DNA from: Planktomarina sp. | GTDB taxonomy: Bacteria; Pseudomonadota; Alphaproteobacteria; Rhodobacterales; Rhodobacteraceae | NCBI GenBank assembly: GCA_020630595.1 | Contig: JAHDBC010000016.1 | Span: forward strand, 1-57,518 | Length of the DNA: 57,518 bases | Direction: 5' to 3' | Shown: positions 49,034-57,067 of the stretch, one piece after another | Numbering within the stretch: position 1 is the stretch's first letter | Layout of the letters: every line of letters starts with the position of its first letter | Program-made: the position numbers and the translations under genes | The notes under the pieces: generated by a model | Databases searched by the model: none | The model's input: only the letters and a program-made list of their open reading frames with translations | Told to the model about the DNA's origin: nothing

Positions 49034-52000
49034 CTAAAGATCGATTTCAATCATGCCATCCGGATCAGCAGCCCGGCTTTGACACAGGATGATCCGGTCG
49101 GCCCGTTGCGCTTTCGACAGCACGAAATCGCGGTGATCCACTTCACCGGATACCACCCCACATTGGCACACGCCGCACAGCCCATCGCTGCATTTCACGT
49201 CAATCTTGAAGCCGTTCGCGTTCAAGACATCCGCAGCTGATTGTTCGGGGCCCACGGCAAGATCGCGCCCCGATTTCGACAGCCGCAAGGTGAAGGCGTG
49301 ATTTTCACGATCCGGCATTTCCGGCACACTGAAATATTCCAGATGGCGCGCATCTTCGGGGAAACCGGCGGTTGTTGCCGCTGCAATAACGGCAGACATG
49401 TAGGGTTCTGGTCCGCAGGTATAGACGTGATGGCCCGCCCGATAGGACAAGATATCTGTCAAAACCGCCCGGGTGCCTTCATCCGACACATGAACCCGCA
49501 CCCGATCGGCCCATGGAACCGACGCCAGATCCTGTAGATAGCCCGCCGTTTTGCGACTGGTGATCGAATAGTGCAATTCAAATGCGTCCCCAGCGGCAAA
49601 GGCTTCGTGGGCCATGGCAATCATCGGGGTGACGCCAATACCGCCGCCCATGAAATAGTGTTTCCGGGCGTCTGTCTGCCGGGGGAAATGGTTGATTGGT
49701 TTCGAAATAAAGACCTTGCGCCCCACTTCAAAAATACGGTGCAACAGTTTGGACCCACCCCGCCCATCGTCTTCGCGCAGAACACCGATCTGATATTTTG
49801 AACGGTCTGCGGGATCGCCTGACATGGAATATTGCCGCAAAAATTCAGGCGCGACCACGATGTCCAAATGTGCGCCAGCGGTCCATTCAGGCAGGTCGCT
49901 GCCATCAACGGCCTGAAATTCATACTTTGTCACGCCATCGGCCATGGCATCGGCACGGGTCACTTCGACCCGTAAAACCGGGCTGTCGCCGTCCAGACGG
50001 TACTGATGGTCCCAGTCGCCAGTTTCGCCGCGCGCCTTGCGGGCTTGATATTCTTTCGCGGTGATCATGGCCTGGTACGCTTCGATCCCCTGTTCGCGGT
50101 CCATGGGGTCAGGGAATGGCCATGGGTGCGGTGCCTGACCGGCCGGGTAAACGGCCAGCGTCTGATCTTCGTATTTCAGGTCCAACTCTGGTTGCAGATT
50201 GCGGATATTGGGCGGGTCGGTCACTGGATCAACCAGATCATACCCCCCTTGATCATTCAGCTTTAGATCCCACCACCATTTCTTGGCAGGGTTGATTGCG
50301 CCATTGCCAATCTTGTCATCGGCCCATGCCAACAGGGGCGCCATGGCGGGAATGTTCATCGCGGTCCAACGGATTGGCCCTTCGTGCAACAGGCCTTCGA
50401 CGTTCCATGGGCAGGTCTTCATGCACCGCCCGCACATGGCCCCGGCCGGGTTTGTGACCCGGTACGTTGTGCATTTCTGGCTGTCGGATTTCCAGATTTC
50501 GTAGCCGTTGAACATCAGCTTGGGGCCAGCGGTAATTGCCCCCGATGGGCATTCGCGCGCGCATTTGTTGCAGGCTTCGCAGAACGCCTGCATCCCGAAA
50601 TCAATGGGCAGGTCATGATCCATTGGCATGTCTGTTGTGACCACGCCGGATTTCAACCGTGGCCCCAAAAACGGGTTCACGATAACCTCCCCGATCCGGG
50701 AAACCTCTCCCAATCCGGACAGCAGCAACAAGGGGGGCTGAAGAACTTCGCCATCCATGACCGTGTGCGCACGGGCCTGATAGCCCATATTCCGGATCAG
50801 GCGCGCCACCACCGATCCGATCAGCGAAAACCGCAGATAGGCCCGCATGGATTGGGTCACGGCGATCCAGTCATCACCTGATGACCCTTCGGTGGTTTCA
50901 AACCCCTGATCAATAATCATGGAAATCGCGTTGTGCTGGGTTGGGTGAATTTCCGCCCCCGTGGCGTCATGGGAATACCACGCCCAATCGGGACAGCGGG
51001 AAATACCAACGGCATCGGCCCCCAGAAAATAGCTGACAGCCTTGATCGCGTCTGCGTTGGTTTTCGGGTTCAGGGCATAGCTGGGCACGGCATCGGCCCG
51101 GTCCCCATCCTGCATCACCACAAACGCCCCCAACGGGCGGCGCAGGGCCGTTGCCTGCCCTGCCTTGCGCACATAGTAGCCGCCAGTGGCCGCTTTTTGC
51201 AGGTCTGGCCCCATATCCCCGAATTGCGCGCGCGCAAACATATCGGCCCGTTTGGGCACCCGTGCCACATTGGGTTCATCGATAAAGGTGGTTGGTTTGG
51301 GCACGCGTTTCAAAGTTTCAAATGGATGGGGTCCATCCATATAACGGCGACGGGCAAAGGCATCGCCGTTCAACGCAGATTTCTGTGACCCTGCCCCCAT
51401 GGCCCAACGCCAGCCCAAACGCTGATCAGGGGCCAAGGGCAAATCCACCGCCATATCAAGATCGGTTGTTACAACGGCGCATTGAAATCGGTCGCCCACA
51501 AAAGGATTGACCATTTCAGATGTTGCCAATCCCGCCGCGACCGCCATCCGGTTCAGATCAACATCGGTCGCGGACAGGGAATGGGCCTTGGCCCGGTGAC
51601 CCAAAGCACGAATGAAATTCGCCAGAACCACTGCCGTTTCCATCGCCCGCAAACTGGCCCGATGGGCCTGCGCATCACCAATCCAGTCACCGCCCGGTTC
51701 ATCAGCAGCCGGATCACGCCCATAATCATACAGCAGCACGATCCCATGGGTGTGACCTTCCACCCCTTTGGGGGGCGCTGCCATGCTGTCTTTCAAATCC
51801 GCCATGATCAAATCAATCCCAGCGGCCAGCGTTTTGGTTTGTTTGGTCTGCAGATCTTGGGCCAGCGATGCCACCCACGGGTTCACACGTGGCGCATCCA
51901 AAACCATGTCTTGCGTCAAGGCGCAGATGCCGCACATGGGGGCGTCCTGAAACGTGGCAAAGGCCTTCATCTGGCGCGCGCGATCCATTCGGTCATCCGG

Positions 52001-52225
52001 GAACGTCCCACGCACCGGGTTCACGATCCCGTCGCGAATTGCATCCAGCATCGCCTGAAAATCCCGCATGGCATGGGTCAGGCTTTCGGGCCGATCATCA
52101 TCCCAATCCAAAACAGACATGCCCGGCACCGCAGACACATCCGGCATGGCCCCCCGCGCCAAACGTTCCAAAGGATAAGGCCCCAGATCCAACGGCCGCG
52201 ACTTTGCAGAAAACAACTTTACCAT
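49034..52225 (-). CDS. rdhA: Self-sufficient reductive dehalogenase fused to a flavin/NAD(P)H/[2Fe-2S] reductase
   Basis: A 1063-residue fusion. Residues to about 545 form the corrinoid-binding region, with an apparent internal duplication (about 195-265 and 465-545, both ending VVTTDxxMxxDLP). A ferredoxin-like segment follows: Cys549, 552, 555, 559 and Cys585, 598, 601, 605, the two [4Fe-4S] sites of RdhA. Residues about 745-1063 are like phthalate dioxygenase reductase: flavin motif RQYSMSG (797-803), NAD(P)H motifs GGGIGVTPM (860-868) and CGPEPYM (937-943), and a plant-type [2Fe-2S] site with Cys1012, 1017, 1020, 1048. There is no Tat signal and no RdhB anchor, so it is the cytoplasmic catabolic type, like BhbA of Comamonas and RdhA of Nitratireductor. 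The halogenated substrate is unknown. Confidence 0.88.
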   Translation of the reverse strand: MVKLFSAKSRPLDLGPYPLERLARGAMPDVSAVPGMSVLDWDDDRPESLTHAMRDFQAMLDAIRDGIVNPVRGTFPDDRMDRARQMKAFATFQDAPMCGICALTQDMVLDAPRVNPWVASLAQDLQTKQTKTLAAGIDLIMADLKDSMAAPPKGVEGHTHGIVLLYDYGRDPAADEPGGDWIGDAQAHRASLRAMETAVVLANFIRALGHRAKAHSLSATDVDLNRMAVAAGLATSEMVNPFVGDRFQCAVVTTDLDMAVDLPLAPDQRLGWRWAMGAGSQKSALNGDAFARRRYMDGPHPFETLKRVPKPTTFIDEPNVARVPKRADMFARAQFGDMGPDLQKAATGGYYVRKAGQATALRRPLGAFVVMQDGDRADAVPSYALNPKTNADAIKAVSYFLGADAVGISRCPDWAWYSHDATGAEIHPTQHNAISMIIDQGFETTEGSSGDDWIAVTQSMRAYLRFSLIGSVVARLIRNMGYQARAHTVMDGEVLQPPLLLLSGLGEVSRIGEVIVNPFLGPRLKSGVVTTDMPMDHDLPIDFGMQAFCEACNKCARECPSGAITAGPKLMFNGYEIWKSDSQKCTTYRVTNPAGAMCGRCMKTCPWNVEGLLHEGPIRWTAMNIPAMAPLLAWADDKIGNGAINPAKKWWWDLKLNDQGGYDLVDPVTDPPNIRNLQPELDLKYEDQTLAVYPAGQAPHPWPFPDPMDREQGIEAYQAMITAKEYQARKARGETGDWDHQYRLDGDSPVLRVEVTRADAMADGVTKYEFQAVDGSDLPEWTAGAHLDIVVAPEFLRQYSMSGDPADRSKYQIGVLREDDGRGGSKLLHRIFEVGRKVFISKPINHFPRQTDARKHYFMGGGIGVTPMIAMAHEAFAAGDAFELHYSITSRKTAGYLQDLASVPWADRVRVHVSDEGTRAVLTDILSYRAGHHVYTCGPEPYMSAVIAAATTAGFPEDARHLEYFSVPEMPDRENHAFTLRLSKSGRDLAVGPEQSAADVLNANGFKIDVKCSDGLCGVCQCGVVSGEVDHRDFVLSKAQRADRIILCQSRAADPDGMIEIDL

Positions 52226-52404
52226 AATCGGGACGGTCCCTTATCGGATCACAAGACACAATCCCCACGCCTTGATTTTTCCAAAAATGCGGATGTCCAA
52301 CGAACCACATACGCTTGCCGTCCGACCGAGTTCACTTCCCGTGGTTCCAACCATTGCGAAGCCAATGCGTCACGCCTAAGGTCGCCGAAAACGGCAAAGA
52401 TCAC
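52226..52404. promoter_or_regulatory. Divergent promoter region between the dehalogenase and aminotransferase genes
   Basis: The 179-base spacer serves both divergent units. GGGACGGTCCC (52230-52240) is an 11-base palindrome four bases ahead of the dehalogenase start and overlaps its ribosome site, so it could be an operator or a translation-blocking hairpin. No regulator gene lies nearby in the window. Nothing else stands out. Confidence 0.4.
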
Positions 52405-53655
52405 ATGACCCATTTTGCATCACACCTTATGGACCAAATCCGCAGCCGTTTTGCCGGGGTCGATACCTGCCCTGTGCAGGGCGAGCGTATTTTTTTCGAA
52501 AACGCAGGCGGTGCATTGACGCTGAATTCCGTGGTTGAAACATCGAAATCCTTTGCCGCCATCCCAGACAATCAGGGGCGCGCCAATACGGGCAGCCGCC
52601 ATTTGAACGCGGTCATCGCCAAGGCCAAGGCCGACATGGCGCGCATGACAAACGCAAAAAGCGGGCAATTCTTTATGGGTGAATCGGGAACAGAATTGCT
52701 GTTTCGCATCATCATGAACGCCTGTCTGCATGCGGGGTCAGGCACGGTTTTGGGGTCCACACTGGAACATCCCGCCACCCGCAGCGCAACGGCCCGATGG
52801 TCGAAAATTGCCGGGATGACGCAGAAACTGATCCCCCATGATAACGCAACAGGCCACATCACAGCCGAAGCATACAGCGCCGCCGTCACCCCCGACACGC
52901 GCGTTGCCACGATTGTGCACACATCCCCTGTAACGGGCATGGGAACTGATGTTGCTGCCATCAGTGCGGCGATCCGGGCCAAAGCGCCGGACTGCCTGAT
53001 CATTGTCGATGGCATCCAGCACGCCGCCCATGGGGGCATCGACATCGCGGCCTATGACATCGATGGCTATGTGATTTCGCCCTACAAGATGTTTTCGCGT
53101 CATGGCTTCGGTCTGGCGTGGATTTCTGACCGGATGCAGGCCATTGACCATGACGCCTTGATCGACGGGCCAGCAAATGCTTGGGAAATGGGCACACGGG
53201 ATACGGGCGCATATGCCACCCTTTCGGATGTGGTCGATTACATCGAATGGCTTGGTGCAACTATCGACCCAGATGACCCATTCCGCGCCGCGGCCACGGC
53301 AATCAAGGCCCATGAAAAAGCGCTGACAGATGCCATGATCCACGGCACCGGCAATCTGCCGGGGCTAAATGATGTGCCAGGCATCACCTTGATCGGTGGC
53401 GCAGACAATCCCCACCGCGAAGGACTTGTGTCGTTCCGCCATGCTGCACTGCCATCGGCAGATATCGTTGATCAGCTGAACGCCAGCGGAATTCGCACCC
53501 ATTTGCGCAAAGATGACCATTATTCCGGCAACATCCTTGGCCCGCTGGGCATGGACGCGTGCATCCGGGTTTCCCTGTGCCATTACAACACCAACAGCGA
53601 AGTCGCCGCATTTCTTGCCGCGATGAAAACCATTTCCGAAAGGGCCACCGCATGA
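52405..53655 (+). CDS. PLP-dependent aminotransferase class V-fold protein
   Basis: A fold type I PLP enzyme of 416 aa, related to cysteine desulfurases and other class V aminotransferases. FFENAGGALTL near residue 35 is a family start; DGIQHAAH includes Asp202, which contacts the pyridine nitrogen, and SPYKMFSRHGFG has the Schiff-base Lys228. There is no conserved active Cys loop like that of a NifS/IscS desulfurase. ATG 52405 is the best-placed start, though a Met at 52429 is possible. It heads the operon with an ALDH, a tartrate-type dehydrogenase and a dehalogenase-like hydrolase. The substrate is not known. Confidence 0.78.
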   Translation: MTHFASHLMDQIRSRFAGVDTCPVQGERIFFENAGGALTLNSVVETSKSFAAIPDNQGRANTGSRHLNAVIAKAKADMARMTNAKSGQFFMGESGTELLFRIIMNACLHAGSGTVLGSTLEHPATRSATARWSKIAGMTQKLIPHDNATGHITAEAYSAAVTPDTRVATIVHTSPVTGMGTDVAAISAAIRAKAPDCLIIVDGIQHAAHGGIDIAAYDIDGYVISPYKMFSRHGFGLAWISDRMQAIDHDALIDGPANAWEMGTRDTGAYATLSDVVDYIEWLGATIDPDDPFRAAATAIKAHEKALTDAMIHGTGNLPGLNDVPGITLIGGADNPHREGLVSFRHAALPSADIVDQLNASGIRTHLRKDDHYSGNILGPLGMDACIRVSLCHYNTNSEVAAFLAAMKTISERATA

Positions 53656-55088
53656 CCGATATCCGCAAATTCTACATCGACGGTGCATGGGTGACGCCCA
53701 ATGGGGCAACGCCCTTTCCCATGATCAACCCGGCCACGGAACAAAAGATCGGCGACCTGACCCTTGGGAATGCTGCTGATGTCGACGCAGCGGTGGTCGC
53801 CGCACAAAAGGGGCATGAAACGCTGCGCGATTGGACCAAAGCCCAACGGATTGATCTGTTGCGATCCATCGAAGACCAGTGCCGCAAACGGTTCGAAGAC
53901 ATGGCACAGGCGCAAACCATCGAAATGGGCGCGGCCATCACATCTTCGCGCAATGACATGATTGAACCCGCCATTGGTCAGATCCCCTATTTCATTGAAG
54001 CGTTGGAAGAACTGGAAGACCGCAAGGTGTTGCCGACGGGCGATATCGAAGTGGTCGAACCGATTGGCGTCGCGGGCCTGATCACGCCGTGGAACTATCC
54101 GATCTATCAAGCCGCGCTCAAAATTCTGCCCGCACTTGCCACAGGCTGCGGTTGTGTTTGGAAACCATCAGAATTTTGCGCGGTTTCTGCCGAAATCTAT
54201 GCCCAAGTCATGCATGACGCAGGTGTGCCCGCCGGGGCCTTCAACCTGATTTACGGCACCGGGCCAGAGGTCGGATCGGCCATGTCAAAACACCCCGGCA
54301 TCCAGATGATGTCTTTCACCGGGTCCACCCGCGGCGGCAAGGCTGTTACCATTGATGCCAGTGACACGGTAAAGCGTGTCGCGCTGGAATTGGGCGGCAA
54401 ATCCCCCAACATCGTTTTTGCAGGCTGTGATCTGCCAGACAGGATTGCCGGATCCATCAGCGACTTGGTTCTGACCACAGGCCAGATTTGCGATGCCCCA
54501 TCGCGCATGCTGGTGGAACGGTCGGTCTATGCCGAAGCCGTCGAACTTGCGGCCAAAGCCGCGGACGCGGTGCAGGTTGGCGACCCAACGCAAGATGGCC
54601 CCCAAATTGGCCCCTTGGTAAACGCATCCCAATGGGACCGCGTTCAAGGCTTTATCCAGACAGGCATTGACGAAGGCGCAACCTTGGCCGCAGGCGGCAC
54701 GGGGCGACCCAATGACCTGAACACGGGATACTATGTGCGCCCGACGGTCTTTGCCGATTGCACCCCTGATATGACCATCGTGCGCGAAGAAATCTTTGGC
54801 CCTGTGCTGGTTATGCTGCCCTTTGATACCGAAGAAGACGCCATCAACATGGCCAATGACACGCCCTATGGGCTTGCCGCCTATATCCAATCGGGCGACC
54901 GCGCACAGGCCGAACGCGTGGCCGCGCGATTGAAGGCAGGCGCGATCCACATCAACGGGGCATGGGTCAATTATGGCAGCCCCTATGGCGGAATGAAACA
55001 ATCCGGAAACGGGCGCGAAGGCGGGCATCACGGCCTTATGGAATACCTGGAACTTAAAACCCTGCATTTTCCCGAAGGGTTTGAATGA
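53652..55088 (+). CDS. Aldehyde dehydrogenase in the dehalogenase-linked operon
   Basis: NAD(P)-dependent ALDH of 478 aa. TPWNYP (Asn148), FTGSTRGGK, LELGGK (Glu246) and TTGQICDAPSR (Cys280) are intact. ATG 53652 overlaps the previous stop (ATGA), so an earlier in-frame codon is excluded. It is clearly related to the ALDH at 24957. The neighbouring aminotransferase and dehydrogenase suggest that it oxidises an aldehyde formed in a catabolic route; the actual substrate is unknown. Confidence 0.88.
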   Translation: MTDIRKFYIDGAWVTPNGATPFPMINPATEQKIGDLTLGNAADVDAAVVAAQKGHETLRDWTKAQRIDLLRSIEDQCRKRFEDMAQAQTIEMGAAITSSRNDMIEPAIGQIPYFIEALEELEDRKVLPTGDIEVVEPIGVAGLITPWNYPIYQAALKILPALATGCGCVWKPSEFCAVSAEIYAQVMHDAGVPAGAFNLIYGTGPEVGSAMSKHPGIQMMSFTGSTRGGKAVTIDASDTVKRVALELGGKSPNIVFAGCDLPDRIAGSISDLVLTTGQICDAPSRMLVERSVYAEAVELAAKAADAVQVGDPTQDGPQIGPLVNASQWDRVQGFIQTGIDEGATLAAGGTGRPNDLNTGYYVRPTVFADCTPDMTIVREEIFGPVLVMLPFDTEEDAINMANDTPYGLAAYIQSGDRAQAERVAARLKAGAIHINGAWVNYGSPYGGMKQSGNGREGGHHGLMEYLELKTLHFPEGFE

Positions 55089-56164
55089 TGGCGCAAAACG
55101 CGTGGAACATTGCGGTCATCCCCGGTGATGGCATTGGCAAAGAAACCACCCCGGCAGGGGTGCGCGTCTTGGAAGCGGCGCAAAAGAAATACGATCTGGG
55201 CTTTAATTTCACCGAATATGATTTCGCCTGTGCAGATTATTATGCCCAGCACGGTGAAATGCTGCCCCCCGATTGGAAAGACCAACTGTCGGGCAGTGAT
55301 GCGCTGTTTTTCGGTGCCGTAGGTTGGCCCGATACTGTGCCCGATCACGTGTCCCTTTGGGGGTCTTTGATCCAGTTTCGCAGGGAATTTGACCAATACG
55401 TCAGCCTGCGCCCGGCCCGGGCCATGCCCGGCGTGCCCCTGCCGCTGGCCGGGCGGAACCCCGGCGACATCGACATGATGATTGTGCGCGAAAACACCGA
55501 AGGTGAATATTCATCCATCGGCGGCAAAATATTTCCCGGCACAGACCGCGAAGTGGTGATGCAGGAAACGGTGATGACCCGCACGGGCGTCGACCGCATA
55601 CTGAAATACGCGTTTGAACTAGCCGCGCGCCGTGGGGGGCATTTGACATCCGCCACCAAATCAAACGGCATCGCGATCACCATGCCCTATTGGGACGAAC
55701 GCGTCGCGGAAATGGCGAAAGCCTATCCCGACATCACGGTCGACAAATACCACATCGATATTCTGGCGGCGCAGTTCGTGCTGCATCCGGATTGGTTTGA
55801 CGTGGTTGTGGCGTCGAACCTGTTTGGCGACATCCTGTCGGACCTTGGCCCGGCGTGCACCGGCACCATCGGGATCGCACCATCGGGCAACATCAACCCC
55901 GAAGGCCGATTCCCATCGCTGTTTGAACCGGTGCACGGGTCAGCCCCCGACATCGCGGGGCAAGGCATCGCAAACCCTGTGGGTCAAATCTGGGCGGCCT
56001 CCATGATGCTGGAACATCTGGGCGCGCATGATGCAGCGGCGGGGATCGTGACGGCCATCGAACGGGTGCTGTCCGAACAGGCCCTGCGCACGCCTGATCT
56101 GGGCGGCCCCGCCGACACCATCACATGCGCTGATGCAATTGCCGACGCACTGATGGACGTGTAA
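55085..56164 (+). CDS. Tartrate/D-malate dehydrogenase-type decarboxylating dehydrogenase
   Basis: A 359-residue member of the isocitrate/isopropylmalate dehydrogenase family. VIPGDGIGKETTPAG starts the fold, YVSLRPARAMPGV contains substrate-binding Args, MIVRENTEGEYS is the nucleotide-side motif, and DILAAQFVLHPDWFDVVVAS and NLFGDILSDLG supply the metal-binding Asp residues. The overall pattern is that of tartrate or D-malate dehydrogenase rather than LeuB. It oxidises and decarboxylates a 2-hydroxyacid with Mn(II) and NAD. The ATG overlaps the ALDH stop (ATGATG), so an alternative Met is at 55088. Confidence 0.85.
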   Translation: MMAQNAWNIAVIPGDGIGKETTPAGVRVLEAAQKKYDLGFNFTEYDFACADYYAQHGEMLPPDWKDQLSGSDALFFGAVGWPDTVPDHVSLWGSLIQFRREFDQYVSLRPARAMPGVPLPLAGRNPGDIDMMIVRENTEGEYSSIGGKIFPGTDREVVMQETVMTRTGVDRILKYAFELAARRGGHLTSATKSNGIAITMPYWDERVAEMAKAYPDITVDKYHIDILAAQFVLHPDWFDVVVASNLFGDILSDLGPACTGTIGIAPSGNINPEGRFPSLFEPVHGSAPDIAGQGIANPVGQIWAASMMLEHLGAHDAAAGIVTAIERVLSEQALRTPDLGGPADTITCADAIADALMDV

Positions 56165-56167
56165 CCC

Positions 56168-57067
56168 ATGCCAGCGTCGCGCTTTCTGGATGGGTTCACC
56201 GGGACGACGACGCGCGTGGGCGCAATCGACATTCACTATGCCAGCGCAGGATCAGGCGACCCGGTTCTGCTGTTGCACGGCCATCCACAAACCCATGTGG
56301 TTTGGCGCAAGATCGCGCCCGCACTGGTCGCGGCCGGGTATCAGGTTATCGCCCCCGATCTGCGGGGTTATGGGGACAGTGCAAAGCCAGAAAGCGACGC
56401 ACACCACCTGCCCTATTCAAAACGGGTCATGGCGCAGGACGCTGTGGGTCTGATGGGGCATCTGGGCCATGATCAGTTTCATGTGGTGGGCCACGATCGG
56501 GGCGCGCGCGTGGGGCACCGCATGGCGCTGGATCATCCGGCGGCGGTGCAATCGCTGACTGTGTTGGACATCGCGCCAACGCTGACGATGTATGACCGTA
56601 CGGATCAGGATTTCGCGACCCGCTATTTTTGGTGGTTCTTCCTGATCCAACCGTTTGATCTGCCCGAACGTATGATCGGGTCTGACCCGGACTATTTCCT
56701 GCGCAAACACATTTCCGGACAGGTGAAAACCGATGGGGCCGTGGGCGAAGACATCATTGCCGAATACCTGCGCACCTATCAAACCCCTGAAACCATCCAC
56801 GCCATTTGCGAAGATTACCGGGCCGCCGCCAGCATTGATTTGGCCCATGATCGGGCTGATGCGGATGCGCGGGTCGATTGCCCGGTGTTGGCCCTGTGGG
56901 GGGCCAAGGGTGTTGTGGGGCAAACCTATGACGTGCTGGAAACTTGGCGCGAAAAGGCGCGCCATGTGCAGGGCCGCGCCTTGGACTGCGGCCATGCCAT
57001 ACCGGAAGAAGCGCCGGAAGAATTGACCGCCGAAATCCTGCAATTCATTTCGGCGGCGCAGGGTTAA
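56168..57067 (+). CDS. Alpha/beta hydrolase, fluoroacetate/haloacetate dehalogenase-like
   Basis: A 299-residue alpha/beta hydrolase with the numbering of the R. palustris fluoroacetate dehalogenase almost unchanged: nucleophile Asp110 in GHDRGAR, carboxylate-binding Arg111 and Arg114, acid Asp134, and His276 in CGHAIPEEAPEE. In the halide pocket Trp156 and a Tyr (217) are kept, but His155 of that enzyme is Trp here (YFWWFFL), so defluorination may be lost or altered. It would release halide from a 2-haloacid. It lies three bases after the dehydrogenase and is last in the operon. An epoxide-hydrolase-like activity is the main alternative. Confidence 0.8.
   Translation: MPASRFLDGFTGTTTRVGAIDIHYASAGSGDPVLLLHGHPQTHVVWRKIAPALVAAGYQVIAPDLRGYGDSAKPESDAHHLPYSKRVMAQDAVGLMGHLGHDQFHVVGHDRGARVGHRMALDHPAAVQSLTVLDIAPTLTMYDRTDQDFATRYFWWFFLIQPFDLPERMIGSDPDYFLRKHISGQVKTDGAVGEDIIAEYLRTYQTPETIHAICEDYRAAASIDLAHDRADADARVDCPVLALWGAKGVVGQTYDVLETWREKARHVQGRALDCGHAIPEEAPEELTAEILQFISAAQG

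Noticed and set aside
49034-52225. Respiratory organohalide reductase
   Set aside because: There is no twin-arginine signal, no RdhB membrane anchor gene nearby, and the protein carries its own NAD(P)H reductase, so a respiratory role does not fit.
52405-53655. Cysteine desulfurase feeding the Fe-S clusters of the dehalogenase
   Set aside because: The PLP Lys is present but no conserved active-site Cys loop of IscS/SufS could be found; general class V aminotransferase is safer.
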